Notes: a model not told the origin generated them from the sequence alone. Shown: positions 18,366-27,850, numbered from the stretch's first letter. The stretch is DNA of 64,000 nucleotides from Streptococcus parasanguinis (GCF_031582885.1 NZ_CP133988.1:999501-1063500); one strand, 5' to 3'. Made by a program: numbers and translations.

Positions 18366-19075
18366 TGTCTATGTTAAAAGTTGAAAATCTTTCTGTACAC
18401 TATGGCATGATCCAGGCTGTCCGTGATGTCAGTTTCGAGGTAAACGAAGGGGAAGTTGTCTCTCTTATCGGTGCTAACGGTGCTGGGAAAACATCTATTC
18501 TTCGTACCATTTCAGGTTTGGTGCGTCCAAGTGCTGGGAAAATCGAGTTTTTAGGTCAGGAAATTCAAAAGGTTCCGGCTCAAAAGATTGTAGCAGCAGG
18601 ACTCTCTCAAGTTCCAGAAGGTCGTCATGTCTTTCCGGGCTTAACTGTTATGGAAAACTTGGAGATGGGAGCTTTCTTGAAGAAAGATCGAGAAGAAAAT
18701 CAAGCTAACTTGAAGAAAGTTTTCTCCCGTTTCCCACGTTTGGAAGAACGGAAGAACCAAGATGCAGCAACCCTATCTGGTGGGGAACAACAAATGCTAG
18801 CAATGGGTCGTGCACTTATGTCGACGCCAAAACTCTTGCTTCTGGATGAACCTTCTATGGGATTGGCTCCAATCTTTATCCAAGAAATCTTTGATATCAT
18901 CCAAGATATCCAAAAACAAGGGACAACGGTTCTCTTGATCGAGCAAAATGCCAACAAGGCTCTTGCTATCGCAGACCGCGGTTATGTTTTGGAAACAGGG
19001 AAAGTCGTTCTTTCCGGAACAGGAAAAGAACTCTTAGCCTCAGAAGAAGTCCGCAAGGCCTACCTTGGTGGATAA
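18365..19075 (+). CDS. livF: Branched-chain amino acid ABC transporter ATP-binding protein LivF
   Basis: 236 aa ATPase, last gene of the liv operon. Walker A GANGAGKTS, signature LSGGEQQ, Walker B LLLLDEPSMG, switch LIEQN. ATG 18365 overlaps the livG stop; a second ATG two codons later is possible. Its terminator hairpin is at 19104-19128, the left partner of the duplicated pair around structured element A. Confidence 0.94.
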   Translation: MSMLKVENLSVHYGMIQAVRDVSFEVNEGEVVSLIGANGAGKTSILRTISGLVRPSAGKIEFLGQEIQKVPAQKIVAAGLSQVPEGRHVFPGLTVMENLEMGAFLKKDREENQANLKKVFSRFPRLEERKNQDAATLSGGEQQMLAMGRALMSTPKLLLLDEPSMGLAPIFIQEIFDIIQDIQKQGTTVLLIEQNANKALAIADRGYVLETGKVVLSGTGKELLASEEVRKAYLGG

Positions 19076-19103
19076 GATTTCTAAAGTTCACTAGAATGTT
19101 AAA

Positions 19104-19411
19104 AAGAAAGGTCTTGAAGACCTTTCTTCGGATTGATGACAAAGATAATTTAGAAACTTTCCTTAGGTGAGTACGGACGTCAGCGAACTTCTACGAAGTT
19201 CCATGACTTAGTTTTGAGCCTAAGGTCTCAAAACTCCCGAGTGCTTGAAATAAACTTGTTTCAAGCACTTTTCTCACGGCGGAAAGTTTCTATATACTCC
19301 TAATGATTCAAAAATAGCATAATTTCTATTATGAAGAAACATTAATCTAATTTTATAGGAAAAACGGTTTGAATATGTTCGAAAGAAAGGTCCTGAAGGC
19401 CTTTCTTTTTT
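19104..19411 (+). repeat. Structured element A with duplicated terminator
   Basis: Fills the livF-rgg gap of 448 bp. Core at 19153-19290 (138 bp): terminal stem GAAACTTTCC/GGAAAGTTTC plus GTGAG/CTCAC, then hairpins GAACTTC-TAC-GAAGTTC, GTTTTGAG/CTCAAAAC and GTGCTTGAAA/TTTCAAGCAC. Left flank: terminator hairpin 19104-19128 (GAAAGGTCT/AGACCTTTC). Right flank: its near-copy 19382-19411 (GAAAGGTCC/GGCCTTTC plus T6). Inner link CGGATTGATGACAAAGATAA is shared with copies D and E. Orientation is the same as livF. No ORF. Confidence 0.85.
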
Positions 19412-19523
19412 CATTTGTACTGGCTGAGATTTTTTCTTAGTAAAATAATTTAAAATATATAATTTCCTTTATTAATTTGGTAAAATAAACGTAATTACTA
19501 ATGACTGAAATGGATAATAAGTT

Positions 19524-20390
19524 ATGCATATAGATCGAAAAATTCAATTGGGTGAATTATATAAGGAACTAAGAATCGCCAGAGGCTTAAAACAAAAGGA
19601 TGTTGCTAGAAAAGGATTAAGCATAGCACAATTGTCTAAATTTGAGAATGGGCAAACAATGTTAAGTGCTGATAAATTATTAATAGCGATAGAATCAATT
19701 CACATGACTTTTGAAGAGTTTGGCCATAAATTAAATAATTATGAATTACCTAAAGATATTATTTTAGGTAAGAAGATATCCACTTTATTTTTGAAACAGG
19801 ATATTAAAGGATTAGAGTATCTATTAACTGAAGTATTACAGAGTGAAGAGACGGATCAATATCAAAGAATTCAGTCATTTATTATTGAAAATGCGATTCA
19901 TTCATTAGATCAAAACTATGAAATAAATATAGAAGATAGAAAAGTATTGGTAGATTATCTATTTTCAATTGAATCTTGGACATGGTTTGAATTATATGTA
20001 TTTGGGAATACCATGACTTTAATTTCTGATGAAGATTTATTATTTTTTGGAGATCAGCTTGCGGAAAGGACTAAAGATTATAATTTTCTTAAACACAATT
20101 TAAGTTCTTTAAAATTAACGTACATAAATTTAATTGGCGAATTAATTTTAAGAAAAATTGATACTCAAGTTCCATTGTTTATACTCGAGCTAGAAAAGCT
20201 TCTTTTCCCATATGACATGCTAGAAATCATGTTGTTAAAATTTTTAAAATTAGTAAATGGTTACTTAAATTCAAAAAATTCTAAAAAGGAAATTAAACAA
20301 TTTATAGAGTCTCTTCGAGTTGTTGGTGATAGTCAACTGATTAATATTTTAGAGGTAAAATTGGACCAGTTTGGGATACATATAAATTAG
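19524..20390 (+). CDS. Rgg/GadR/MutR-family transcriptional regulator
   Basis: 288 aa. An N-terminal helix-turn-helix of the XRE type (about residues 8-60: LGELYKELRIARGLKQKDVA...LSKFENGQ) is followed by an all-helical C-terminal domain as in Rgg proteins, which often bind short peptides. Base composition is far more AT-rich than the flanking genes, and codons such as ATA and AGA are frequent, which suggests transfer. The MFS gene 213 bases downstream, equally AT-rich, is the likely target. I found no convincing short hydrophobic peptide ORF with a ribosome binding site nearby. Confidence 0.85.
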   Translation: MHIDRKIQLGELYKELRIARGLKQKDVARKGLSIAQLSKFENGQTMLSADKLLIAIESIHMTFEEFGHKLNNYELPKDIILGKKISTLFLKQDIKGLEYLLTEVLQSEETDQYQRIQSFIIENAIHSLDQNYEINIEDRKVLVDYLFSIESWTWFELYVFGNTMTLISDEDLLFFGDQLAERTKDYNFLKHNLSSLKLTYINLIGELILRKIDTQVPLFILELEKLLFPYDMLEIMLLKFLKLVNGYLNSKNSKKEIKQFIESLRVVGDSQLINILEVKLDQFGIHIN

Positions 20391-20603
20391 GCAAAAGATC
20401 AGATGTATGAGATAGGATATTTCATATTTGAAACTCTGTTAAATATTTAAAATTTAGTAGTAAACTATATTTAGATATAACAATTAAATACTTCGATATT
20501 TTGTTAATTCATATAAAAGAAAAAGTAATTCTGAAAGACTTAAAAATATTTTTTATTTGAATGAAGTTATGTCTATCAAGTTTCTACTAGAAAGGTATAG
20601 CAG

Positions 20604-21842
20604 ATGAAAGTTTTTTTAAGAAATATTTTTTTTAGGAATCTGGTCTTGTCTAGTTTCTTCGATGATTTAGGATCAACTATTTATAATCTTGTTTTTGTAG
20701 TTTTTGCAGCAAGTATGGCGAATAGTAAATTGGCGGTTGGTGTAGCAAGTTTTATACAATATATTCCAACGATTTGTGCTCTTTTTATTGCAATGCAGGC
20801 TGACAAAACAAAGAATAAGAAATTGTGGTTGCTATTATTAGGATATATACAAGCAGTATTATTTATTATGGTTGCGTTCTTATCGAAAGAAAATTCATGG
20901 CTAGTTTTCTCGATTGTATGTTTCATTAACATCCTATCAGATTGTATTGCAGAGTACAGAAGAGGCCTAGTATTACCTATGTTTCAGTCGCACATTCCCG
21001 AAGAAGACCTGATGGAAGCGTACTCTTTTGATCAAGTAATTAGTCAAATAACTTTGATTTCTGGTCAAACTTTAGGAGTTTGGTTACTAACGATTTCTCA
21101 TAATAACTTCTTCTTTTTAGCTACGATAAATGCTATAAGTTTCTTATTATCATCGATGGTATTGCTTAAAATCCAAAGGCAATTGACACATCCAGAAGTT
21201 AATTATTCACCAGAAAATGGGTTTATCTTACAACTTAAGAACCTTTACAAAAATAGTAAAAGTATATTTAAATATCAAGAGAAAGTACGTTTTGGTCTAA
21301 TGATTTTTTCAATTTTAGGATTAAATTCGCTAGGCAGTGCTATTTTAATAATGTACAATTTGAAATTTACAGAAATAACTCCTTTTGGTTTATCTTTTGC
21401 TCAGTCGGTGTTTTTACTTCAAACAATATTATTTGTTTCAGCCCTAATTGGTGGAATGACCCCTAATGATTATTTTTCTAAACTTTCACTTATTAAAATA
21501 CTTCAAATAGATAGTGAATTATTAATAGTAATTGGAATATGTGGTTGGATAAATGGTTTGGAAATAATTTCTTTTAGTGTGTTGGCATTCATGATGTATC
21601 TTAGTAGTAAGGTAAATCCCAAATTAAATAGTCTCTTAATGGTAAAACTTCCACCGGATATTCTTGCACAAACTAGTAGTTTTTTTAAGGTTATATCAGT
21701 ATTATCAATGCCAATAGCAACTATTTTGTTTACAAGTTTATCTATGTGGAACTCTCAGTTTGCCTGGGGTGTATTCTTATTATTATCCATTGTGGTATTT
21801 GTACTTTCCTTATTTTCTAATAAATCGGTTACTAGTGACTAA
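20604..21842 (+). CDS. MFS transporter paired with the Rgg regulator
   Basis: 412 aa with about twelve hydrophobic segments and the MFS-type cytoplasmic loop (QADKTKNKKLWLL) after the second helix. It opens with RNLVLSSFFDDLGSTIYNLVF, typical of the MFS_3/MDR-like exporters found beside Rgg genes. Start at ATG behind AAAGG. AT-rich like the regulator. Export of a drug, peptide or metabolite is plausible but the substrate cannot be read from the sequence. The 213-bp gap before it contains only very short ORFs without ribosome binding sites. Confidence 0.8.
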   Translation: MKVFLRNIFFRNLVLSSFFDDLGSTIYNLVFVVFAASMANSKLAVGVASFIQYIPTICALFIAMQADKTKNKKLWLLLLGYIQAVLFIMVAFLSKENSWLVFSIVCFINILSDCIAEYRRGLVLPMFQSHIPEEDLMEAYSFDQVISQITLISGQTLGVWLLTISHNNFFFLATINAISFLLSSMVLLKIQRQLTHPEVNYSPENGFILQLKNLYKNSKSIFKYQEKVRFGLMIFSILGLNSLGSAILIMYNLKFTEITPFGLSFAQSVFLLQTILFVSALIGGMTPNDYFSKLSLIKILQIDSELLIVIGICGWINGLEIISFSVLAFMMYLSSKVNPKLNSLLMVKLPPDILAQTSSFFKVISVLSMPIATILFTSLSMWNSQFAWGVFLLLSIVVFVLSLFSNKSVTSD

Positions 21843-21933
21843 GATTAGTTTGCAAGATTTAAATGTTGCATAAAAAGTTACGTGTGTTTGATTTTTCTAA
21901 ATTTTGAAAACAAGAGAAAACTGCTGAAAGCGT

Positions 21934-21962
21934 TTGAAATCATTCTTAAAATCAAGTATAAT
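21934..21962 (+). promoter_or_regulatory. Promoter of the CBS-ACT gene
   Basis: TTGAAA (21934-21939), 17-bp spacer, TATAAT (21957-21962). It places transcription start near 21969 and rules out the in-frame start at 21882. Confidence 0.8.
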
Positions 21963-21992
21963 AAAACTAATAAAAGCATAGGAGAACTTGTT

Positions 21993-22649
21993 ATGGCTGT
22001 TAAAGATTTTATGACACGTAAAGTGGTTTACATTAGTCCAGATACTACAATTGCCCATGCGGCAGATTTGATGCGCGAACAAGGTTTGCACCGTTTGCCA
22101 GTCATTGAAAATGATAAATTGGTTGGTTTGGTGACAGAGGGTACGATTGCAGAAGCAAGTCCATCTAAAGCAACAAGCTTGTCTATTTTCGAGATGAACT
22201 ATCTGTTGAACAAGACCAAGGTCAAAGATGTCATGCTTCGCGATGTCATTACCGTCTCTAAATTTGCGAGCTTAGAAGATGCGACCTACCTCATGTATAA
22301 GAACAAGGTGGGAATTCTTCCAGTCGTGGACAATGACCAAGTGTCTGGTGTCATCACAGACCGTGATATTTTCCGTGCCTTCCTTGAAGTATCGGGCTAT
22401 GGAGAAGAAGGAGTTCGTGTTCGCTTTGTGACAGAAGATAAGGTTGGCGTTCTAGAACAAATCATTCACTTGATTGTAGAAGAGGGGTATAACATCGCCA
22501 ATACAGTCAATATCCCAACCAAAGACGATCGTGTGGTTATCGAAGTCCAAATTGATGGGGTGACAGATCTAGAAACAATCCGTAGTAAATTTGAAGCCAA
22601 CGGTTTGAAAGTTGATGAAATCACTCGAACAATCGCAAAAGCTATTTAA
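21993..22649 (+). CDS. CBS-domain pair plus ACT domain protein (AcuB-like)
   Basis: 218 aa. Two CBS motifs (about residues 5-60 and 80-135: VKDFMTRKVVYISPDTTIAHAADLM shortened in family terms to the MT..V pattern, and VKDVMLRDVITV) form a nucleotide-sensing Bateman module; the C-terminal 75 residues look like an ACT domain (RVRFVTEDKVGVLEQI). Pneumococcus has the same gene right after livF, but here the rgg-MFS pair and element A intervene. ATG 21993 is chosen for its promoter and AGGAG. Ligand unknown. Confidence 0.82.
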   Translation: MAVKDFMTRKVVYISPDTTIAHAADLMREQGLHRLPVIENDKLVGLVTEGTIAEASPSKATSLSIFEMNYLLNKTKVKDVMLRDVITVSKFASLEDATYLMYKNKVGILPVVDNDQVSGVITDRDIFRAFLEVSGYGEEGVRVRFVTEDKVGVLEQIIHLIVEEGYNIANTVNIPTKDDRVVIEVQIDGVTDLETIRSKFEANGLKVDEITRTIAKAI

Positions 22650-22651
22650 TA

Positions 22652-23008
22652 AAAAAATCAGGCTGGATGACAATCCAGTCTGATTTTTGTATAAAGTAAC
22701 TTAATAAATTCTGTAAAAATAATTATGATTTTATTAATTATGACGTGTATTCTAAGATTTTCCGCCGTGAGAAAGGAGCATGAAACATACTTGTTTCATG
22801 CTCTCGGAATTTTTGAGAGTAAAACAGTTTGGGGAACTGTTTTAGCCTGAGCTTAGAAATTAAAAAGCGAAGGGGCTCAAAACTAATTGAATACGGGTCA
22901 CGGATTGTATCTTGATTTAGTCATGGAACTTTGTAAAAGTTCGCTGACATCCGTACTCACCTAAGGAAAATCGTAAATAGAAAAAAAGCTAGATGAAAAT
23001 CTAGCCTT
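22652..23008 (-). repeat. Structured element C, long variant, with duplicated terminator
   Basis: Fills the 366-bp gap between convergent CBS-ACT and yitT genes and is oriented with yitT. Core 22756-22972 (217 bp): terminal stem GATTTTCC/GGAAAATC, a first hairpin (GAACTTTTACAAAGTTC), then an enlarged middle with about 80 extra bases including an AAAACAGTTCCCCAAACTGTTTT hairpin split over its arms AACAGTT/AACTGTT, and the last hairpin GAGCATGAAAC/GTTTCATGCTC. Flanking hairpins at 22984-23008 (CTAGAT/ATCTAG) and 22652-22688 (CTGGAT/ATCCAG) match each other with paired changes. Confidence 0.75.
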
Positions 23009-23015
23009 ATTTCTA

Positions 23016-23903
23016 TTAACGGGTAATGGGTTGTTTTTCTTTATCTAAAGTAAAGCCTTCGCCGAGAATTTCATGGGCTTCAGAAATGGTGATGAAGGCG
23101 AATGGATCGATCTGATTGATGATGTCTTTCATTTGTTTCATCTCATTCCGTGAAACGACACAGTAGACGATATCCAGGTCCTTACGGCTGTAATAGCCCA
23201 TCCCGCGGATAAAGGTAATCCCGCGACCCAGATCGTCGGATACTTTTTGGGCAATTTCTTCTGGTTTAGATGTGACGATAAGGAAGCCTTTTCCAGCAAA
23301 ACCACCTTCTCCAATCAAGTCGATCACAAGGGTGTCAATCAGGATAAAGAAGAGGGTATACATAGCCGTACGGACATCTTGGAAGACAACGACAACAGTT
23401 ATCAGAACAATGGCATCTACAATCAACATGAGTTTTCCCATACTGAGGGAAGTGTATTTGTTAAAGATGCGAGCGAGGATATCTGTTCCTCCAGTAGTTC
23501 CACCAGCATTGAAGATGATCCCTAGCCCCAAACCAAGCACAACCCCTGAGGCGATACAGGCAAGCAGAATATCTCCTTTAAAGGCTGTAAAGATAAAGTG
23601 ATGGTAGTGGTGGCTGAGGGGCATGGCTTCAAAAATCGCCATCCAAGCCGAAACCGAGAAAGTCCCAAGTAAGCTCAGATAAAGAGATTTTTTGCCCAGC
23701 AGTTTCCAAGCCAGAACGAAGAGAGGGATATTGATCAGCAAGTTCATCAGGGATACGGGGACTTTTAAGAGGTAATAGGTGATCAAGGTAATCCCTGTCG
23801 CTCCTCCTTCATAGAAGTGAAAGGGAATGACCAAAAAATAGATCCCAAATGAAAAAATGCCGGCCCCCAAGATGATAGCCAGAATATCTTTAAATTTAAA
23901 CAT
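23016..23903 (-). CDS. YitT family membrane protein (DUF161/DUF2179)
   Basis: 295 aa. About five or six hydrophobic segments with the GGxTG-type motifs of the YitT family (YEGGATGIT, NAGGTTGGTDI) are followed by a soluble C-terminal DUF2179 domain (GFLIVTSKPEEIAQKV...ITFIRGMGYY). Transport of a small solute is suspected for the family but not established. Monocistronic on the minus strand, with its terminator forming the left flank of element C. Confidence 0.82.
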   Translation of the reverse strand: MFKFKDILAIILGAGIFSFGIYFLVIPFHFYEGGATGITLITYYLLKVPVSLMNLLINIPLFVLAWKLLGKKSLYLSLLGTFSVSAWMAIFEAMPLSHHYHHFIFTAFKGDILLACIASGVVLGLGLGIIFNAGGTTGGTDILARIFNKYTSLSMGKLMLIVDAIVLITVVVVFQDVRTAMYTLFFILIDTLVIDLIGEGGFAGKGFLIVTSKPEEIAQKVSDDLGRGITFIRGMGYYSRKDLDIVYCVVSRNEMKQMKDIINQIDPFAFITISEAHEILGEGFTLDKEKQPITR

Positions 23904-24052
23904 GATAGGTTGTCTCCTAAAACTTTATAAGAACATTGTAACAAAAAAGTGAAAAAATGAAAATGACTTTGAAAAATTTTCTCTCCTAAAATACAAGATT
24001 TTTACCCTTATTTTTGGTAAAATAAAAAGAAGAAAACTAGAAAGAGGATACT

Positions 24053-24691
24053 ATGGTAAACGGTACATTAATTTCATTTGAAGGTCCAGAAGGAGCGGGG
24101 AAATCATCGGTCCTAGAAGCCGTTTTGCCTCTACTTGAAGAAAAAGGAATTCCTTTTATTACAACCCGTGAACCAGGCGGTGTAGACATTGCAGAAAAGA
24201 TCCGCCAAGTCATTTTAGATCCAGACCATACTAGTATGGATGCCAAGACAGAGTTGTTGCTTTATATTGCTAGTCGCCGGCAGCATTTGGTGGAACGTGT
24301 CTTGCCGGCCCTTGCAGCTGGGAAAATCGTCTTGATGGACCGCTTTATTGATAGCTCGGTCGCTTATCAAGGGTATGGTCGCGGTCTGAGTGTGGAAGAT
24401 ATCGAGTGGCTCAATCAATTTGCGACAGATGGTCTTAAACCAGATCTCACCCTTTACTTTGATGTGGATGTCGAAGAAGGGCTCGCTCGAATTGCCAAAA
24501 ACCAAGAGCGGGAAGTCAATCGTTTGGATTTGGAAGGATTGGAGCTTCACCAAAAAGTAAGACAGGGTTATTTGGCCTTGTATGAAAAGGAACCAGAGCG
24601 CATTGTGAAAATCGATGCCAGTCAATCCTTTGAAGCAGTCTTTGCGGATGTCTTGGCTGTTTTAGAAAATCGCTTGGGGATATTGAAATGA
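24053..24691 (+). CDS. tmk: Thymidylate kinase
   Basis: Phosphorylates dTMP to dTDP. 212 aa, P-loop [28 protein letters not shown] lid and substrate region, and DR motif. First gene of the tmk-holB-yabA-rsmI replication/translation cluster conserved in Firmicutes. Its stop overlaps the holB start in an ATGA arrangement. ATG behind AAAGAGGA. Confidence 0.96.
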   Translation: MVNGTLISFEGPEGAGKSSVLEAVLPLLEEKGIPFITTREPGGVDIAEKIRQVILDPDHTSMDAKTELLLYIASRRQHLVERVLPALAAGKIVLMDRFIDSSVAYQGYGRGLSVEDIEWLNQFATDGLKPDLTLYFDVDVEEGLARIAKNQEREVNRLDLEGLELHQKVRQGYLALYEKEPERIVKIDASQSFEAVFADVLAVLENRLGILK

Positions 24692-25581
24692 AGCTAGAAG
24701 AGATCCAACAGCTCCAGCCAGAATTGGTGGAGCGCTTCACCCAGATCTTGGAAAATAAACAGCTCAGTCATGCTTATCTCTTTACGGGTTCTTTTGCCAG
24801 TTTTGAGATGGCCCTCTTGCTAGCTCAAAGTCAATTTTGCGAAGATTTGCAGGGAGTCTGGCCTTGTGGCAAATGCCGTTCCTGCCGCTTGATTGAAGAA
24901 GAAGAATTCTCAGACGTAAAGATCGTGCGTCCAGTCAACCAGATCATTAAGACCGACCGCATTCGCTCGCTCGTTCAAGACTTTTCTCAATCAGGATTTG
25001 AAGGAAGTCGGCAGGTCTTTATCGTCCAAGATGCGGATAAGATGCATACCAATGCGGCCAATTCTCTCTTAAAAGTCATGGAGGAGCCCCAGAGTGAGAT
25101 CTATCTCTTCTTGTTGACATCCGATGAAAACTTGATCTTACCGACCATCAGGAGTCGGGCTCAGCAGGTCCATTTTCCTAAAAAGCAAGCCTACCTAACC
25201 GAACTACTAGAAAAAGAAGGCTTGATCAAATCACAGGCAAATTTAGTAGCTCGTTTTAGTTTTAGTCTCGAAGAGGCAGAGCAGCAAAAAAAGAATGCTA
25301 CGTTTTTTGAACTGGCAAAAGTTTGTGATCAATTCATCGAACGTTGTCAATCCAATTTAAATCGTGCTTATTTTGAAGTGACCCGCTTGGTGAGTCTAGC
25401 AGATGATAAGGAAAAACAAAGCCAGGCCTTTCGTTTGATGGAGTTGGCTTTAGAAGAGCAATTGCGCTTGAGTAGATCCCAGCAGTTGCTTGAGAAATTG
25501 AGTCTTGCTCGTAGGATGTGGAAGGCCAATGTTTCTTTTCAAAATGCTCTAGAATATATGGTTTTGAGCTTAGAAAGTTAA
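24688..25581 (+). CDS. holB: DNA polymerase III delta' subunit
   Basis: 297 aa clamp-loader subunit. Sequence retains the zinc-binding CGKCRSC segment, the sensor-like [20 protein letters not shown] and RSRAQ motifs of the AAA+ delta' family. No functional P-loop is expected or seen. Four-base overlap with tmk and ten bases before yabA, so one operon. Confidence 0.93.
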   Translation: MKLEEIQQLQPELVERFTQILENKQLSHAYLFTGSFASFEMALLLAQSQFCEDLQGVWPCGKCRSCRLIEEEEFSDVKIVRPVNQIIKTDRIRSLVQDFSQSGFEGSRQVFIVQDADKMHTNAANSLLKVMEEPQSEIYLFLLTSDENLILPTIRSRAQQVHFPKKQAYLTELLEKEGLIKSQANLVARFSFSLEEAEQQKKNATFFELAKVCDQFIERCQSNLNRAYFEVTRLVSLADDKEKQSQAFRLMELALEEQLRLSRSQQLLEKLSLARRMWKANVSFQNALEYMVLSLES

Positions 25582-25590
25582 GGAGTCAGA

Positions 25591-25911
25591 ATGAATAAAA
25601 AAGAATTATTTGATGCTTTAGACGGCTTTTCTCAGAATTTGTTGGTCACCTTGGCTGAAGTTGAAGCCATCAAGAAAAATTTGAAACAAGTCATCGAAGA
25701 AAATACAGCTCTTCGCTTAGAAAATGATAAATTGAGAGAGCGTTTGGGGGAAGTTGAGAAGACTTCATCCGCAAAGTCACAACACCATGGACGTGAAAAT
25801 TTGCAACGCATTTACAACGACGGTTTTCATATTTGCACTTATTCTTATGGTCAACGCCGTGAGAACGATGAAGAGTGTATGTTTTGTGACGAGTTGCTAT
25901 TTAGGGAGTAA
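25591..25911 (+). CDS. yabA: Replication initiation control protein YabA
   Basis: 106 aa. Binds DnaA and the sliding clamp to restrain re-initiation. N-terminal leucine-zipper coiled coil (residues about 1-55) and C-terminal zinc domain with H..C..CMFCDE (HICTYSYG...ECMFCDELL). Full length for the family. Start at ATG behind AAGGAGTCAG. Confidence 0.93.
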   Translation: MNKKELFDALDGFSQNLLVTLAEVEAIKKNLKQVIEENTALRLENDKLRERLGEVEKTSSAKSQHHGRENLQRIYNDGFHICTYSYGQRRENDEECMFCDELLFRE

Positions 25912-25913
25912 GC

Positions 25914-26771
25914 ATGCAGATCCAACGAAGTTTTAAAGGGGAAAAGAAAACAGGGGTGCTTTACCTGGTCCCAACACCGATCGGCAATCGGGAGGATATG
26001 AGTTACCGCATGGTCCAGACCTTAAAAGATGTGGACTTGATCGCAGCTGAGGATACTAGAAATACAGGCCTCTTGCTCAAGCATTTTGAGATTGCGACGC
26101 CCCAGACTAGCTTTCATGAGCACAATGCCATGGAGAAAATTCCAGATCTGATCGCCCATTTAGAATCCGGAAAGGATGTGGCGCAAGTCTCAGATGCAGG
26201 ACTTCCTAGTATCTCTGACCCCGGTCATGATTTGGTCAAGGCAGCGATTGAACGAGAGATTCCTGTCGTAGCTGTGCCTGGTCCTAGTGCAGGTATAACG
26301 GGTTTGATTGCCAGTGGCCTAGCCCCTCAACCTCATATTTTTTATGGATTTCTGCCTCGCAAAGAGGGGCAACAAAAGGCCTTTTTCCAAGAAAAAGTGG
26401 CCTACCCTGAGACTCAGATCTTTTATGAGTCGCCCCATCGGGTGAAGGCGACCTTAGAGAATATGTTGGCTGTCTATGGGGATCGTTCGGTCGTCCTGGT
26501 TCGTGAATTGACCAAGATCTACGAGGAATATACTCGTGGCAGTATTTCTGAGTTAGTCGCATTTCTTGAAGAAAATCCCCTCAAAGGGGAGTGTCTCTTG
26601 ATCGTCGAAGGAGCCAAGGAAGAAGAGCTAGACCTAGAAGAGGTCGACTTGATTCAAGAGATCGACACCTTGGTCCAAGAGGGCATGAAGAAAAATCAAG
26701 CAATTAAACAGGTCGCCAAACAATATGGCCTGCAAAAGAGTGAGCTCTATGCTCGTTACCATCAAGACTAG
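25914..26771 (+). CDS. rsmI: 16S rRNA (cytidine1402-2'-O)-methyltransferase
   Basis: 285 aa tetrapyrrole-methylase-fold enzyme that modifies C1402 in the decoding centre. Motifs: LVPTPIGNREDMS near the N-terminus, AAEDTRNTG, SDAGLPSISDPG and VPGPSA for SAM binding. ATG 25914 starts two bases after the yabA stop; the alternation GGGAGTAAGC gives its ribosome binding site. Last clear member of the tmk operon, although the acetyltransferase gene follows closely. Confidence 0.94.
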   Translation: MQIQRSFKGEKKTGVLYLVPTPIGNREDMSYRMVQTLKDVDLIAAEDTRNTGLLLKHFEIATPQTSFHEHNAMEKIPDLIAHLESGKDVAQVSDAGLPSISDPGHDLVKAAIEREIPVVAVPGPSAGITGLIASGLAPQPHIFYGFLPRKEGQQKAFFQEKVAYPETQIFYESPHRVKATLENMLAVYGDRSVVLVRELTKIYEEYTRGSISELVAFLEENPLKGECLLIVEGAKEEELDLEEVDLIQEIDTLVQEGMKKNQAIKQVAKQYGLQKSELYARYHQD

Positions 26772-26788
26772 GAAAGGTTGGAAGCAGG

Positions 26789-27370
26789 ATGGAAATTAGA
26801 ATGGCTTATCCCAACGAGATTAAGCGAATTATGGAAATTATCCAAGATGCCAAGGAAAGCCTGGCTCAAAGACAGGTCGACCAGTGGCAGGATGGCTATC
26901 CAGATGAAGAGATCATTTTTGAGGATATTCTAGAAAGTCGTGGCTATGTCGCCGTTGAAGATCAGGAAGTCGTGGCCTATGCAGCTGTCTACAAGGGCAA
27001 CGAAGCGGCTTACAATGAGATTTATGATGGTAAGTGGGAGCATGACAACTATATGTATGTCACTTTTCACCGGGTCGCTGTAGCCAAAGAAGCTGCTGGC
27101 AAAGGGGTAGCGCAGACCTTCCTTCAAGGTTTAATCGAAGGGGAAAAAGGGCCAGATTTCCGTTGCGATACGCACCCGGATAATCTGGTGATGCAGCATT
27201 TACTTGAAAAATTGGGCTACCATTATTGTGGAAAGGTCCCCATTGATGGCGTCCGTCTGGCTTATCAAAAGATCAAACGAAAAGCAGAAACTAGTCTATT
27301 CCAAGTGGTCTCAGAAGAGGACCGCTGGGACCAAAGAGCAGAAGCGGCCTACAATGACTCTCTATCTTAA
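26789..27370 (+). CDS. GNAT family N-acetyltransferase
   Basis: 193 aa with the GNAT core: RMAYPNEIKRIMEII at the start, a central VTFHRVAVAKEAAGKGVAQ segment holding the acetyl-CoA-binding V(A)xxxxGKG pattern, and a C-terminal HxxLEKLGYHYCG. Substrate cannot be read. It lies 17 bases after rsmI and overlaps the alkyltransferase gene by 17 bases, so the three probably form one transcript. Start ATG behind AGGAAAGG, spaced rather far; ATG 26801 is an alternative. Confidence 0.8.
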   Translation: MEIRMAYPNEIKRIMEIIQDAKESLAQRQVDQWQDGYPDEEIIFEDILESRGYVAVEDQEVVAYAAVYKGNEAAYNEIYDGKWEHDNYMYVTFHRVAVAKEAAGKGVAQTFLQGLIEGEKGPDFRCDTHPDNLVMQHLLEKLGYHYCGKVPIDGVRLAYQKIKRKAETSLFQVVSEEDRWDQRAEAAYNDSLS

Positions 27371-27845
27371 ACAATTTTATGAAAGCCCTATGGAGCTTCT
27401 TTCGATCATTGTCAGTGAAGAAGGCCTTGTTGAGCTTGATTTTTATGATCCGAAAGAGGAGGCGACTGATCCCTATGGGGCGCTGGAGCAGGTCCATCCC
27501 TTCCATGAGAAGGTGAAGGAGTGGTTGGACCACTATTTTGCGGGGGATCCAATCGCTATCAGCTTTCCACTAGCACCGCAAGGGACAGCTTTTCAAGAGC
27601 GGGTGTGGCAGTTATTGCGAGAGATCCCATATGGTGAGACCAAGACCTATGGCCAGCTGGCCCAGGATTTTTCTTGTGGTTCAGCCCAAGCCGTGGGACA
27701 GGCTGTTGGACGCAATCCCTTGACGATCTTAGTCCCTTGCCACCGCGTGATGGGAAAAGATGGACAACTGACGGGCTATGCATCTGGACTCGATCGCAAA
27801 CGCTGGCTCTTACACCATGAAGGAATTACCTGGAAGGAGAAATAA
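27354..27845 (+). CDS. ogt: Methylated-DNA--protein-cysteine S-methyltransferase
   Basis: 163 aa suicide repair protein that removes alkyl groups from O6-alkylguanine. The active-site motif PCHRVMG contains the acceptor cysteine, preceded by FQERVWQLLREIPYGETKTYG with the DNA-recognition helix. An earlier in-frame start (27204) lies inside the acetyltransferase gene and would add 50 residues foreign to the family; ATG 27354 gives the normal length with a 17-base overlap. Confidence 0.92.
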   Translation: MTLYLKQFYESPMELLSIIVSEEGLVELDFYDPKEEATDPYGALEQVHPFHEKVKEWLDHYFAGDPIAISFPLAPQGTAFQERVWQLLREIPYGETKTYGQLAQDFSCGSAQAVGQAVGRNPLTILVPCHRVMGKDGQLTGYASGLDRKRWLLHHEGITWKEK

Positions 27846-27850
27846 AATCG

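Noticed and set aside
19434-19526. 30-codon minus-strand ORF in front of rgg
   Set aside because: It overlaps the rgg start, has no Shine-Dalgarno, and its composition matches random AT-rich sequence.
20403-20450. 15-codon ORF after the rgg gene as a possible signalling peptide
   Set aside because: No ribosome binding site, and it lacks the basic start and hydrophobic end of known SHP peptides.
20561-20590. Nine-codon ORF just before the MFS gene
   Set aside because: No ribosome binding site and too short to support.
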